The notes: generated by a model not told the origin, from the sequence alone. Numbered from the stretch's first letter, positions 16,521 to 24,547 are shown. The stretch is 38,183 nt of DNA from an uncultured Cellvibrionales bacterium (GCA_913020115.1 CAJWBQ010000009.1:1-38183); one strand, 5' to 3'. Program-made: numbers and translations.

Positions 16521-17307
16521 GTCATTTAAAGATAAAACTGTAGTTATCACCGGAGGTGGCGGTGGTTTAGCGTCAGAACTTATCAAACAATTTATCGGCG
16601 CTGGCGCCAATGTGGCAGCCCTCGACCTAAATATTGAAACTCTAGAAGCCAGTGATTCATTGTTGCCGCTTGCCGTAGACGTCACCCAGCAACACTCATT
16701 AGAAAGCGCGATAGCAATGATTCTGGAAACTTTTGGTAGCATTGACATATTGTTTAACAATGCTGGCATCACCCACATGAGTTGTTTCGTCGACACCTCC
16801 AGTGAGTTGTTCAACACTATTATGGCGGTGAATTTTACCGGCAGCGTTAACATTACCCGCCTTTGCCTGCCTCACCTAATTGCAAAGCGCGGACAAATTG
16901 TGGCGGTATCGAGCGTGGCAGGCTTTGCGCCGCTTTACGGTCGATCTGCATACAGTGCGAGCAAACATGCAATGGAGGGGTTTTTCCGTTCGCTGGCCGC
17001 AGAAGTTGAAGACCAGGGCGTTTCTGTTCTGGTTGTTTGTCCTTCTTTTGTAAAATCTAGGCCCGAACTCACCGCCCAGGTAAATGCTGGTATCTCATCA
17101 CCCGGAGCGATGAAAAAAAGCACCTTCGGTGATCAAATTTCCCCAGAGACCGCTGCACAGGAAATTTTGCTAGCCACGGCAAAGAGACAGCACTCCCTCT
17201 ACCTTGGCAAGGTATCTAAAATTGCTTATTGGCTAAACGCGCTACTGCCCGAAATTTACAGAAGAATTTCTAAGCGAGGTGCACAAAAAGAGTTTATAGG
17301 CCACTAA
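16513..17307 (+). CDS. Short-chain dehydrogenase/reductase (classical SDR)
   Basis: ATG at 16513 is preferred over a TTG two codons earlier. It overlaps the MFS stop by eight bases and gives 264 residues, normal for a classical SDR. Motifs: T13-G-G-G-G-G-L-A20, where the last glycine of TGx3GxG is alanine; N82-N-A-G ('LFNNAG'); catalytic S133/S134 ('VSSVAG'); and Y147-S-A-S-K151. The aspartate in 'AALDLN' at the end of beta-2 points to NAD(H). The C-terminus ('IAYWLNALLPEIYRRIS') is an amphipathic or hydrophobic helix as in membrane-associated SDRs such as 11-beta-HSD-like enzymes, which use steroids, retinoids or long-chain alcohols. Last gene of the operon that begins with the BASS carrier; substrate unknown. 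Confidence 0.9.
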   Translation: MLESFKDKTVVITGGGGGLASELIKQFIGAGANVAALDLNIETLEASDSLLPLAVDVTQQHSLESAIAMILETFGSIDILFNNAGITHMSCFVDTSSELFNTIMAVNFTGSVNITRLCLPHLIAKRGQIVAVSSVAGFAPLYGRSAYSASKHAMEGFFRSLAAEVEDQGVSVLVVCPSFVKSRPELTAQVNAGISSPGAMKKSTFGDQISPETAAQEILLATAKRQHSLYLGKVSKIAYWLNALLPEIYRRISKRGAQKEFIGH

Positions 17308-17312
17308 ACTTC

Positions 17313-17367
17313 ATTCACAAAAACGTCACAAATTTGCTACCTAAATGTCACGTTTGCCTTCTATATT
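17313..17367 (+). promoter_or_regulatory. Predicted PhoB box and -10 element upstream of the PAP2 gene
   Basis: Four units at exact 11-base spacing: ATTCAC (17313), CGTCAC (17324), TGCTAC (17335) and TGTCAC (17346). The last TGTCA is followed, after exactly 11 bases, by TATATT (17362-17367). This reproduces the layout of Pho promoters such as E. coli phoA, where TGTCA repeats replace the -35 element. A strong ribosome-binding site (AGGAGGT, 17378-17384) follows before the ATG at 17390. The inference is activation by phosphate starvation. Confidence 0.75.
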
Positions 17368-17389
17368 GATAATAAATAGGAGGTAAACG

Positions 17390-17917
17390 ATGCGTTTATT
17401 AACCACTATTACCCAGGCAGATCACCTCGCATTTTATTGGATGATGCGACGAAAACATCAATATTTACTCACTCGCATTAGTCGCTTGATATCTTCCTCA
17501 GCGGACGGGCATGTCTATTTTGCCACTGGCCTAGCACTGATAACCACCGGTCGAGACCACCATCGTGAGCTATTCACCGTGTTGGCCTGCAGCTTTCTTT
17601 TCGAACGTACTATTTATTTCTTACTGAAAAACGGTTTTAAGCGTAACAGGCCACCAGAAGCTCTACCTAGTTTTACAAGCTTTATCGAACCATCAGACAA
17701 ATTTAGCTGTCCGTCTGGGCATACTTCGGCCGCATTTCTAATGGCCACACTTTTTTCGTTTGTTTACCCCAACCTTGCCACAGCTCTTTATTTCTGGAGT
17801 GTTATGGTGGGCGCTTCACGCATACTACTTGGCGTGCATTTCCCCAGCGATACCGTAATTGGCGCCCTTCTGGGCCATTGCATAGGTTTACTTGCCATTA
17901 TCTTCATCGCGCCCTAA
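17390..17917 (+). CDS. PAP2-family membrane phosphatase
   Basis: A 175-residue integral membrane protein with all three PAP2 signatures in order: K80-x6-R87-P88, P108-S-G-H111, and S143-R-x5-H150-x3-D154. H111 and H150 are the catalytic pair. Such enzymes remove phosphate from lipid phosphates, namely phosphatidic acid, phosphatidylglycerol phosphate or undecaprenyl pyrophosphate, at the membrane. The predicted Pho box and the excellent AGGAGGT site in front suggest strong expression when phosphate is scarce. The glycosyltransferase gene starts 22 bases after its stop. A reasonable model is that it turns phosphatidic acid into diacylglycerol that is then glycosylated; undecaprenyl-phosphate recycling is an alternative. 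Family secure, substrate inferred. Confidence 0.93.
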   Translation: MRLLTTITQADHLAFYWMMRRKHQYLLTRISRLISSSADGHVYFATGLALITTGRDHHRELFTVLACSFLFERTIYFLLKNGFKRNRPPEALPSFTSFIEPSDKFSCPSGHTSAAFLMATLFSFVYPNLATALYFWSVMVGASRILLGVHFPSDTVIGALLGHCIGLLAIIFIAP

Positions 17918-17939
17918 GCGCCACGGAAAATTCCACACT

Positions 17940-18992
17940 ATGAAAATACTGTACGGCGTTCAAGCAACCGGAAACGGACATATCACACGTGCTCGCGCCA
18001 TGGCACCAAAACTCAGGGAAGTTGGTTTTGAAGTTGATTTTTTGTTTTCAGGGCGAAACCGGGATGAACTTTTCGACATGCAAATATTCGAAGACTATGA
18101 TTGCCATCCGGGTATGACTTTTGCTACCAGAAACGGCCAAGTGAGTTGGCTCGGCACACTGGGAAATAACAATCTGAGAAAGCTCTATCTAGATATAAAA
18201 TCAACCACCAAACGTTTAAGCAGCGGTGATTATGATCTTGTGATCACCGACTTTGAACCCATTACCGCTTGGGCCGCCAGGCAGTCGGGGATACGCAGCG
18301 TGGCGCTGGGCCACCAGTATGCCTTCGACTACAAAATTCCCCAGTGTGGGGACAGATGGCACTCTCGTCTATTCATGAAGTACTTTACACCCGCGAGCAT
18401 AAAGCTTGGCTTGCATTGGCACCATTTTGAGCAAGCAATCTTACCCCCAATCGTGCATTTGAAGCACTCGCTTCCATCTGCGTCGAGTGGAAAAATTTTA
18501 GTCTATCTGCCGTTCGATGATACCGCTGAGGTTGTGGGCGCGTTACAAACGTTCAAGACGTATAATTTCGAGTGTTTCACTCCGGCCGTTAAGGCGTATA
18601 AACGCAAGGGAAATATCGAGCTGAAACCAACCAGTTTAGAGGAATTCCAAATTTCGCTCGCAAGCTGCGACGGCGTAATATGCGGTGCCGGCTTTGAACT
18701 GGTCAGCGAAGCTCTACAACTCGGAAAAAAAATACTTGTAAAACCCCTAGCAGGACAAATGGAACAGCACTCAAATGCCTTAGCCCTGGGGGAACTTCGC
18801 CTCGGAAAGAGCATGAACAAATTCGACGAGCAGATTATTGAAAGTTGGCTACAGAAATCTTCGAGCGTGCAAATCGACTATCCAGACGTGGCCAAGGCTG
18901 TTGCCCAGTGTTTGTACACGGAAGACCCAATCGATATCCAAAGCCTAGCGGACAGATTGTGGCGACAGACAAAAAAATGGCGGACAAATTAG
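17940..18992 (+). CDS. MJ1255/VC2487-type glycosyltransferase (GT-B fold)
   Basis: ATG at 17940 is used because it begins directly with the conserved N-terminal strand and loop 'MKILYGVQATGNGHITRARA'; an upstream ATG overlaps the PAP2 gene and adds unrelated residues. The 350-residue protein is a GT-B fold of the UDP-glucuronosyltransferase-like group named after MJ1255. G11-N-G-H14 is the acceptor-side glycine loop; the donor-binding segment is 'ICGAGFELVSEALQLGKKIL' followed by 'PLAGQMEQHSNA' (about 255-290). No signal peptide or membrane helix, so it works at the inner face of the membrane. Encoded with a PAP2 phosphatase behind a Pho box, it may glycosylate diacylglycerol to a phosphorus-free lipid, like MGDG-synthase-type enzymes. 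The acceptor is inferred only. Confidence 0.85.
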   Translation: MKILYGVQATGNGHITRARAMAPKLREVGFEVDFLFSGRNRDELFDMQIFEDYDCHPGMTFATRNGQVSWLGTLGNNNLRKLYLDIKSTTKRLSSGDYDLVITDFEPITAWAARQSGIRSVALGHQYAFDYKIPQCGDRWHSRLFMKYFTPASIKLGLHWHHFEQAILPPIVHLKHSLPSASSGKILVYLPFDDTAEVVGALQTFKTYNFECFTPAVKAYKRKGNIELKPTSLEEFQISLASCDGVICGAGFELVSEALQLGKKILVKPLAGQMEQHSNALALGELRLGKSMNKFDEQIIESWLQKSSSVQIDYPDVAKAVAQCLYTEDPIDIQSLADRLWRQTKKWRTN

Positions 18993-19004
18993 TATTTGCC
19001 CGCC
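18971..19004 (-). terminator. Rho-independent terminator of the TonB-receptor operon
   Basis: Stem GGCGGACAAAT (18979-18989) pairs with ATTTGCCCGCC (18994-19004) with one mismatch and a four-base loop. On the minus strand the stem is followed after one base by seven T (18971-18977 complement), a textbook intrinsic terminator for the leftward operon. It overlaps the last codons and stop of the rightward glycosyltransferase gene, and the hairpin may also stop or protect that transcript. Confidence 0.85.
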
Positions 19005-19029
19005 TAAGATACACCTTACGAGAGGAATT

Positions 19030-21750
19030 TTAGTAAGCGTACTCAAAGCTGACTGCTAATGACTGGCCCTTCTCTTCCGTGAATATTTCCACACCTTCGC
19101 GCTCAATAATCACTTCATTATCCAATAGGTTCTGAACTTTAAATTTGAAGCTTAGGTTTTCACTAGGGTAATAGGAATACGTTAAGTCAACTGAATTGAA
19201 AGGCTGCTCAAATGCGTCTGGAGTGCCATTTCGTCCGGCAACGTATAAACGTTCACCAAATACGTTATAAGACAGAGTCGAAGAGTGATTTCCATCAACT
19301 GAATCAAAACCAAGAAGTAGGTTGGCCGAATAATCGGACGCACCAACAAACCCACGCTTACCATTGGTGGGCGCATCTGCTGAATCACCTACTGTCAGCT
19401 CATGATCGAGTAAAACGAAATTTCCCTGCACAAAGAAAGGAGAAAGTTTTGAACTAAACACATCTAGGTTTTTCAAAAATTCAAATTCCAAACCGGTCAT
19501 TTCACCGCGTTCTGCGTTTAATATTTCAACCGCAACCTTGGTGCCACCCGCAGCTTTTTCAAACTGCTCAATGGGATTAACAATGTCTTTCTTAAATAGG
19601 GTCAGAGTAAGATTATCACCGCTGTCGAAAAACCACTCAGCCCGCACATCAAAATTGTCAATACTCGAAGGGACAACATCGGGATTGCCAAACACTACAG
19701 CCCCCGTAAGGGGTTCTACATAACTCGATGCCGATATGTCACGAAGATCAGGGCGAATGGTAGTTTCCGCAAAACTGAAACGAAGTTGAAACACCTCGGC
19801 CCAGAAGTCGTCAACACTGTAAGTTCCCGCCAAGGCAAGATAGACATCGTCATTGGTGAACACCGCTTCTCGAAGCTCGTCTACGTCGGTGGAAATTTGG
19901 CTGCTTCTGTATGCCAAAGGATCCCAAACCAAACCTACTTGTTGATAATCTTCATAGCGGAGCCCTAACGAAACGCGTAGCGTATCGGCCCAGGCTAGAT
20001 CTACTTTACCGAAATAGGCATCTACCTTTGCCGCCGCGATATAACTCTCAGAGTTACTGCCCACAACATCCACTTTAAAACCCAAGTCATCATTAATAAT
20101 GTTGTTGTCGCTGTAAAGAGTATTAAAATCTTGCGACAGCAATGGATCGCCACCAGAAATGGTAGACTCTAGGGAAAACTGCAGCTGTTTGTATGTTCTC
20201 ACCTTCTGCCAGTAGTCAGCGCCACCGCTCACTTCCAAATGGAAGTCTTTAAAGTCAATCGGCAGCATCGCAACCACACCGCTGCTTTCCAGTTCGTCTT
20301 CCAGGTCGGTGAAACGATAATTTGCTTTTGCCAAAGCTTTTACGGAAGAAGATGAGGCAACCCCCGTGAGCGGATCGGAAATAGTTTCCGCTTCCACACT
20401 CAACTCGCTTGGAATTTCGGTTGTAGCTACACTATCGGAGTAATACCAACTCAAGTTCAGGCCATTTAGCAGTGCCAGTGATTCTAAGCCCCCTAAACGC
20501 TCACGTGTCAGCTCACCAAGTTCGTGAGAACCGTGCAGCTGATTAACTTTTAGCTCTCGTTGTTCGTAGCGAATTTTATATTCTCGGTCGCCAATACCTT
20601 CAGATAGAGGACGATTATCATCTGCACCAAAGGTGTCAACGATGGCCGTTTTGTCATCGGTATTACGTAAGAATAGGCTGGTCGATTCTATAGAATGCTC
20701 TTCGTCTAAACGGAATCCAGCACCCACATGCCCAGTCAAGCTTACATTGAAGGTCGACTCGTCTTCAAATTCTACGAACTCGTCTGGATTAGAAAATTTA
20801 CGTGAAACAATATCTACTTTTCGCCATTTCCGATCGTAGTTCACTCCGGCCATCGCCCCGAATTCCGATCCATTGTCAAACACCCACAAATTGCCTGTAT
20901 TGACTTGGGTAGACAGATCTCGATCGCCATCGCCTTGGGATATTTTCGTAGAACGATTTAATCCCAGCGCAATATCGCGGTTGATTAACTCAGCATCCGC
21001 CACCGACATCTCGCGATTTTCTGGCAGGCCTCGAATGCCTTGTACGCTAAAGTCTCCGGCGTAAGTATCTAGCGCTTTGGAAAAATTCGCACTCATTCCT
21101 CTGCCGCCATCATCTACGCCCCACTTATCGTCAGAGCCGCCGCTGTAGCTTAGGAAATCACCGTCAGATGCTGAGTTAAAGCCCGTCCCAGCTTGGACAG
21201 TGAACACAAAATCGTCAGGAATACCTTTGGTTCGAATATTGACCGTACCGCCACCAAATTGCGATGGCATATCCGCGGAATAACCTTTCTGAACAGACAG
21301 TGACTTAACGATCGAGGTTGGAAATAAATCCAGTGGAATTACGCTGCGCGACAAATCTGGAGACGGGACTTCAGCCCCATTCACCAATGATTTTGAGTAG
21401 CGCTCACCCAACCCACGAACGAAAACGAATTTATCGTCAACGGTAGTCACGCCGGGCATGCGGCGTAAGGCCGCCGCTACAGTAGAGTCACCCGTTCGGC
21501 TGATTAACTCGGCCCCCAAAATATCCATTGATACTTCTGCGTCCATACGCTGAATAATAACGTCCGCCGCCGCATCTCTTAAACGCCCCTGTACAACAAC
21601 CTCTTCCATGGTTAATCTCGGCGATTGAATTTCAGCACCGCTCTCTATGGCCTGAGCGTTCACAGCAGTACTAATCGCTAAGCTCAGTAGGCTGGCGGTA
21701 GAAACCGCCAACACTCTATTAAATCTACATGTCATGGTTTTCATAATCAT
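19030..21750 (-). CDS. TonB-dependent outer-membrane receptor (predicted Pho-regulated)
   Basis: A 906-residue receptor. Signal peptide about 1-32 ('LLSLAISTAVNA'). A TonB-box-like stretch follows ('MEEVVVQGR'), then a plug domain (about 60-175) with 'VAAALRRMPGVTTVDDKFVF', 'VRGLGERYS' and 'PSQFGGGTVNIRTK'. The large 22-strand barrel ends in 'GQSLAVSFEYAY'. It belongs to the Oar/'outer membrane protein with DUF plug' style rather than classical siderophore receptors. It is 14 bases downstream of the lipoprotein gene and shares its Pho-box promoter, so it probably takes up a phosphorus-containing compound, or a metal needed under phosphate limitation. Three in-frame ATGs (21750, 21744, 21735) compete as start; the first is listed. 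Substrate unknown. Confidence 0.9.
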   Translation of the reverse strand: MIMKTMTCRFNRVLAVSTASLLSLAISTAVNAQAIESGAEIQSPRLTMEEVVVQGRLRDAAADVIIQRMDAEVSMDILGAELISRTGDSTVAAALRRMPGVTTVDDKFVFVRGLGERYSKSLVNGAEVPSPDLSRSVIPLDLFPTSIVKSLSVQKGYSADMPSQFGGGTVNIRTKGIPDDFVFTVQAGTGFNSASDGDFLSYSGGSDDKWGVDDGGRGMSANFSKALDTYAGDFSVQGIRGLPENREMSVADAELINRDIALGLNRSTKISQGDGDRDLSTQVNTGNLWVFDNGSEFGAMAGVNYDRKWRKVDIVSRKFSNPDEFVEFEDESTFNVSLTGHVGAGFRLDEEHSIESTSLFLRNTDDKTAIVDTFGADDNRPLSEGIGDREYKIRYEQRELKVNQLHGSHELGELTRERLGGLESLALLNGLNLSWYYSDSVATTEIPSELSVEAETISDPLTGVASSSSVKALAKANYRFTDLEDELESSGVVAMLPIDFKDFHLEVSGGADYWQKVRTYKQLQFSLESTISGGDPLLSQDFNTLYSDNNIINDDLGFKVDVVGSNSESYIAAAKVDAYFGKVDLAWADTLRVSLGLRYEDYQQVGLVWDPLAYRSSQISTDVDELREAVFTNDDVYLALAGTYSVDDFWAEVFQLRFSFAETTIRPDLRDISASSYVEPLTGAVVFGNPDVVPSSIDNFDVRAEWFFDSGDNLTLTLFKKDIVNPIEQFEKAAGGTKVAVEILNAERGEMTGLEFEFLKNLDVFSSKLSPFFVQGNFVLLDHELTVGDSADAPTNGKRGFVGASDYSANLLLGFDSVDGNHSSTLSYNVFGERLYVAGRNGTPDAFEQPFNSVDLTYSYYPSENLSFKFKVQNLLDNEVIIEREGVEIFTEEKGQSLAVSFEYAY

Positions 21751-21764
21751 TCATCCAGAATTTA

Positions 21765-23405
21765 TTACTCGAACCACAGGCTCTGGCCACGATTAGTTTC
21801 CTGCAGACCATAAGTCCAGCCTGAGACCCAATTGTCATCTTCGCTCACCGCTCCAACATAGGCGCGACCTTCGGTAGGCACAACCGTAGTAGGGCCACCG
21901 TTGATAACCATGTCGCCAAGGGGGAGAGAGAAGAAGCCATTTAATATTTGCAGATTCGGGTTGGACGTGGCTGTTGGATCTTCGCCTTCCTCAGCGCTTT
22001 GCTGAGTATTGTTGCTGTTATTATTCAACCAAGCCAAAGTTGATTGCCCTTCTAGGTCGCTGTCTACGAGATCCTGACAAGCTAAAATAGACTGTTCAAA
22101 TACTAACTCGCCGTCGAGCGCGGCCTGCTGTCCTTCGTTGTCGATACGCAAACAGTAGTTGTAATCATCATCACCCAACTTCTCATCACCAGAATAGGCC
22201 GTGGTAATTATCGCATTCTGAATGGTAGGAAAATGCGCTTCACGAATACGCAAACCCTGACCAGGATCGTGCGTGCCATTTTCTTCAGCCGATATGATGC
22301 AAGTAAGATTTTTAATAGTGGCCGAAGAGTTCAGCCCGCGAGCGATCATGTCGTCGATAAAGGTTTGGTCTTTGGAACTATACGAACCAATACCGTCAGA
22401 TTCTACGCAGCGGTTGCCATCACTTTCCGACTGTATAACCAAGGCGTAATCAAAGGTTCCAATGTAGCCTTCATCAATGTCGATAGAATCGTCACGAACA
22501 TAAAGGGCCAAATAATGATTGATATTAACGGCACCGCCAAACATCTCAACGCCATCATCATAAGTTGAATAGGCCTCTAGATAATTTACGCTCGTGCCAG
22601 AACCTACTGCGTCAAATGCAATGCCGTTTAATTCGTTCCCCACATCAACCAAAGCACCAGTGTGCTTGACGATGAAGTATTCCAAAGTGCCTGAGTTATC
22701 GGCGTCATTATTGCCACCATAATTCGTTTGACCTGCACCCGCCTTACCTTCCGCGGCTACGTGACATTCTGAGGCAAGTGCTAAGTCCACACTTCGCGTG
22801 CCGGTGTAAGAACATTTGTTTGTCACCCCAAAGCCATTGATTATCATGCCACCCCACTGAGATACGTCTTCAGCGCCAACGGTACCATCGATCGCGTCGC
22901 TTACCGAGGTTATCGTAATTGGGTTCACCGCCGTGCCAACGGCCTGAATTTGCGAGCCTCGGTTTACTACGAGGTAATCATCACTGGATTGAAATGCTAA
23001 AGTTTGCCCGGCGGCGATGGTCAACACTGCGCCGTCACCACCCTGAGTAATTCCCGCAGCGGCCATATCGGCATCATTAGTGTAGTTTTGCCCAACTACC
23101 AAGCTACCCTGAAAAACGTGCACGCCAGGTATCGATGGAATGCTCAAGTCGACAGTCAACGGCTTATCGAGGTCTACAAAGTTTGTGTCATATATGCAGT
23201 TACTATCACTGAGGAACCCCACAACGGTAGTCCCATTATTATCGTAGGATGCACAGGGGTTATTGGTGTCGGTGCCAGGGCTATTGACCACACTGTTGTC
23301 GTCGCCAATGCTATTTGAAGGAGCGATGTTTATATCACCGCCACCGCCACAAGCACTCAATACGAGTGCCAGTGTACTTACGCTACCTAGTGTCTTTATG
23401 TTCAT
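21765..23405 (-). CDS. Surface/periplasmic lipoprotein paired with the TonB receptor
   Basis: A 546-residue lipoprotein: the lipobox L-S-A-C19 is followed by GGGG and a low-complexity Asn/Asp/Ser linker. The body is repetitive and beta-rich ('TIAAGQTLAFQSSDDYLVVN', 'DDGVEMFGGAVNINHYLALY', 'VRDDSIDIDEGYIG'), consistent with a right-handed beta-helix of the parallel pectate-lyase-like kind. Several Asp-rich turns could hold Ca2+. Six or more cysteines sit in scattered pairs that may form disulphides. I recognise it as the type of lipoprotein that sits upstream of large TonB receptors in marine gammaproteobacteria, but not a named function. It may capture the substrate on the cell surface, like SusD in concept though not in sequence. 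It is the first gene after the four-repeat Pho box, with AGGAGA before the ATG. Confidence 0.8.
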   Translation of the reverse strand: MNIKTLGSVSTLALVLSACGGGGDINIAPSNSIGDDNSVVNSPGTDTNNPCASYDNNGTTVVGFLSDSNCIYDTNFVDLDKPLTVDLSIPSIPGVHVFQGSLVVGQNYTNDADMAAAGITQGGDGAVLTIAAGQTLAFQSSDDYLVVNRGSQIQAVGTAVNPITITSVSDAIDGTVGAEDVSQWGGMIINGFGVTNKCSYTGTRSVDLALASECHVAAEGKAGAGQTNYGGNNDADNSGTLEYFIVKHTGALVDVGNELNGIAFDAVGSGTSVNYLEAYSTYDDGVEMFGGAVNINHYLALYVRDDSIDIDEGYIGTFDYALVIQSESDGNRCVESDGIGSYSSKDQTFIDDMIARGLNSSATIKNLTCIISAEENGTHDPGQGLRIREAHFPTIQNAIITTAYSGDEKLGDDDYNYCLRIDNEGQQAALDGELVFEQSILACQDLVDSDLEGQSTLAWLNNNSNNTQQSAEEGEDPTATSNPNLQILNGFFSLPLGDMVINGGPTTVVPTEGRAYVGAVSEDDNWVSGWTYGLQETNRGQSLWFE

Positions 23406-23452
23406 CTTTACAGGTCTCCTAGTGCCAAATTAGCTTTATGATTGGCGAGGAG

Positions 23453-23505
23453 AGTATCGACGTATCGTGACACTCTAGTGACACTCCAATGACACTTAGG
23501 TGACG
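23453..23505 (-). promoter_or_regulatory. Four-repeat PhoB box upstream of the lipoprotein-TonB receptor operon
   Basis: Read on the minus strand, four 11-base units stand head to tail: CGTCACCTAAG, TGTCATTGGAG, TGTCACTAGAG, TGTCACGATAC (23505 down to 23462). Spacing is exactly 11 in each case. Candidate -10 elements are GATACT (23458-23453, gap 9) or TACTCT (23456-23451, gap 11). The lipoprotein start lies 57 bases downstream of the last repeat. Tandem TGTCA repeats with this period are the PhoB recognition pattern. Confidence 0.8.
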
Positions 23506-23587
23506 AATTTATTGCAGTTTTGTTGCACAGTAGTTGTCGGAAGGGAGTGACGAAGCAAGCTCTCCGAAATCAGGTACACGCTCACTT

Positions 23588-23617
23588 TAGACGCCCACCC
23601 CCACTATCACGTATAAT
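23588..23617 (+). promoter_or_regulatory. Sigma-70-type promoter of the cvfB-like gene
   Basis: A perfect -10 TATAAT (23612-23617) has TAGACG (4 of 6 to TTGACA, 23588-23593) 18 bases upstream. A start near 23624 would leave a leader of under 20 bases before the ATG at 23642. The leader is C-rich and shows no ribosome-binding site. Confidence 0.6.
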
Positions 23618-23641
23618 CCCCAAGCACCCTATTCTCCCCCC

Positions 23642-24490
23642 ATGAGCAGCACATACATGTTAAATATCGGTCAGCTAAATACCCTGGAAGTGGTCAAAAT
23701 CGTAGATTTCGGCGTTTATCTCGACGGCGATGATGACTACGGCAATGTCTTGCTGCCTAAGCGCTATGTGCCAGAAGGGCTTGAAAGGGGGGATAACGTC
23801 GAAGTCTTCGTGTATTTCGACTCTGAAGATCAAATTATTGCCACCACTGAACGGCCTTTGGGCATGGTGGGTGAATTTGCGCTGCTAAAAGTGGTTGGCC
23901 TCAGCCCTGTGGGCGCATTTGCGGATATCGGCCTAAGCAAAGACCTGCTAATCCCCTTCAGCGAACAGCGTGTGCCCCTGCAAGAAGGCAAGGAAGTGAT
24001 GGTATACATCTACACTGACAATGCCTCTGGCCGGATAGTAGGCACCACGAAGTTGAATAAATTTTTAGATAAAACGACACCACACTATCAACGCGGCCAA
24101 GAAGTTCCTGTGCAAATTGCGGAAATCACCGACCTCGGTTTCAAGGCAATTGTGAACGGCGAGCACTGGGGCTTGCTGTTTCGCACCGAGTCTTTTGGCA
24201 AACTGTTTATTGGTAAAAGGCTTAAGGCTTACATCAAGGATGTGCGAGCCGATGGTAAAATTGACCTGTCGCTACAAAAACTGGGCCGCGATAAACTCGA
24301 CGATTTGGCGGAAAAAATACTCGTATCACTTGAGAAACAAGGTGGCTTTGTGCCCATCTCAGACAAATCGTCTCCAGACGAAATTTTCTCGGCGTTTCGC
24401 ACCAGCAAAGCGACCTATAAGAAAACCATTGGCAATCTAATGAAACGCGGATTGATTAAGATTGAGAAGGAAGGCATACGCAAGGTATAA
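23642..24490 (+). CDS. cvfB: CvfB/YitL-like S1 RNA-binding protein
   Basis: A 282-residue cytoplasmic protein with the CvfB layout. Three S1-type OB folds follow one another: about 5-65 ('LEVVKIVDFGVYLDG', 'NVLLPKRYVP'), 70-135 ('ALLKVVGLSPVGAFADIGLS') and 145-215 ('VQIAEITDLGFKAIVNGEHW', 'IDLSLQKLG'). A C-terminal winged helix (about 225-282, 'DEIFSAFRTSKATYKKTIGN') completes it. CvfB binds RNA and in Staphylococcus affects virulence gene expression; in proteobacteria its role is largely unstudied. It is monocistronic between the Pho-box region and a convergent TonB receptor gene. The promoter in front is strong, but there is no Shine-Dalgarno-like sequence, so translation may be near-leaderless or S1-dependent. 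Confidence 0.9.
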   Translation: MSSTYMLNIGQLNTLEVVKIVDFGVYLDGDDDYGNVLLPKRYVPEGLERGDNVEVFVYFDSEDQIIATTERPLGMVGEFALLKVVGLSPVGAFADIGLSKDLLIPFSEQRVPLQEGKEVMVYIYTDNASGRIVGTTKLNKFLDKTTPHYQRGQEVPVQIAEITDLGFKAIVNGEHWGLLFRTESFGKLFIGKRLKAYIKDVRADGKIDLSLQKLGRDKLDDLAEKILVSLEKQGGFVPISDKSSPDEIFSAFRTSKATYKKTIGNLMKRGLIKIEKEGIRKV

Positions 24491-24539
24491 AAAAGAAGCA
24501 CTGACTTCGGCTGGGCGATTGCCAGATTAGGTCAGTGCT
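24491..24539 (-). terminator. Terminator hairpin of the second TonB-receptor gene
   Basis: AGCACTGAC (24497-24505) and GTCAGTGCT (24531-24539) form a perfect nine-pair stem. The loop holds a smaller CTGG/CCAG hairpin. On the minus strand the stem runs into TTCTTTTTTAT, so it can terminate the leftward TonB receptor transcript. It begins seven bases after the cvfB-like stop. Confidence 0.7.
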
Positions 24540-24547
24540 ATCAAACA

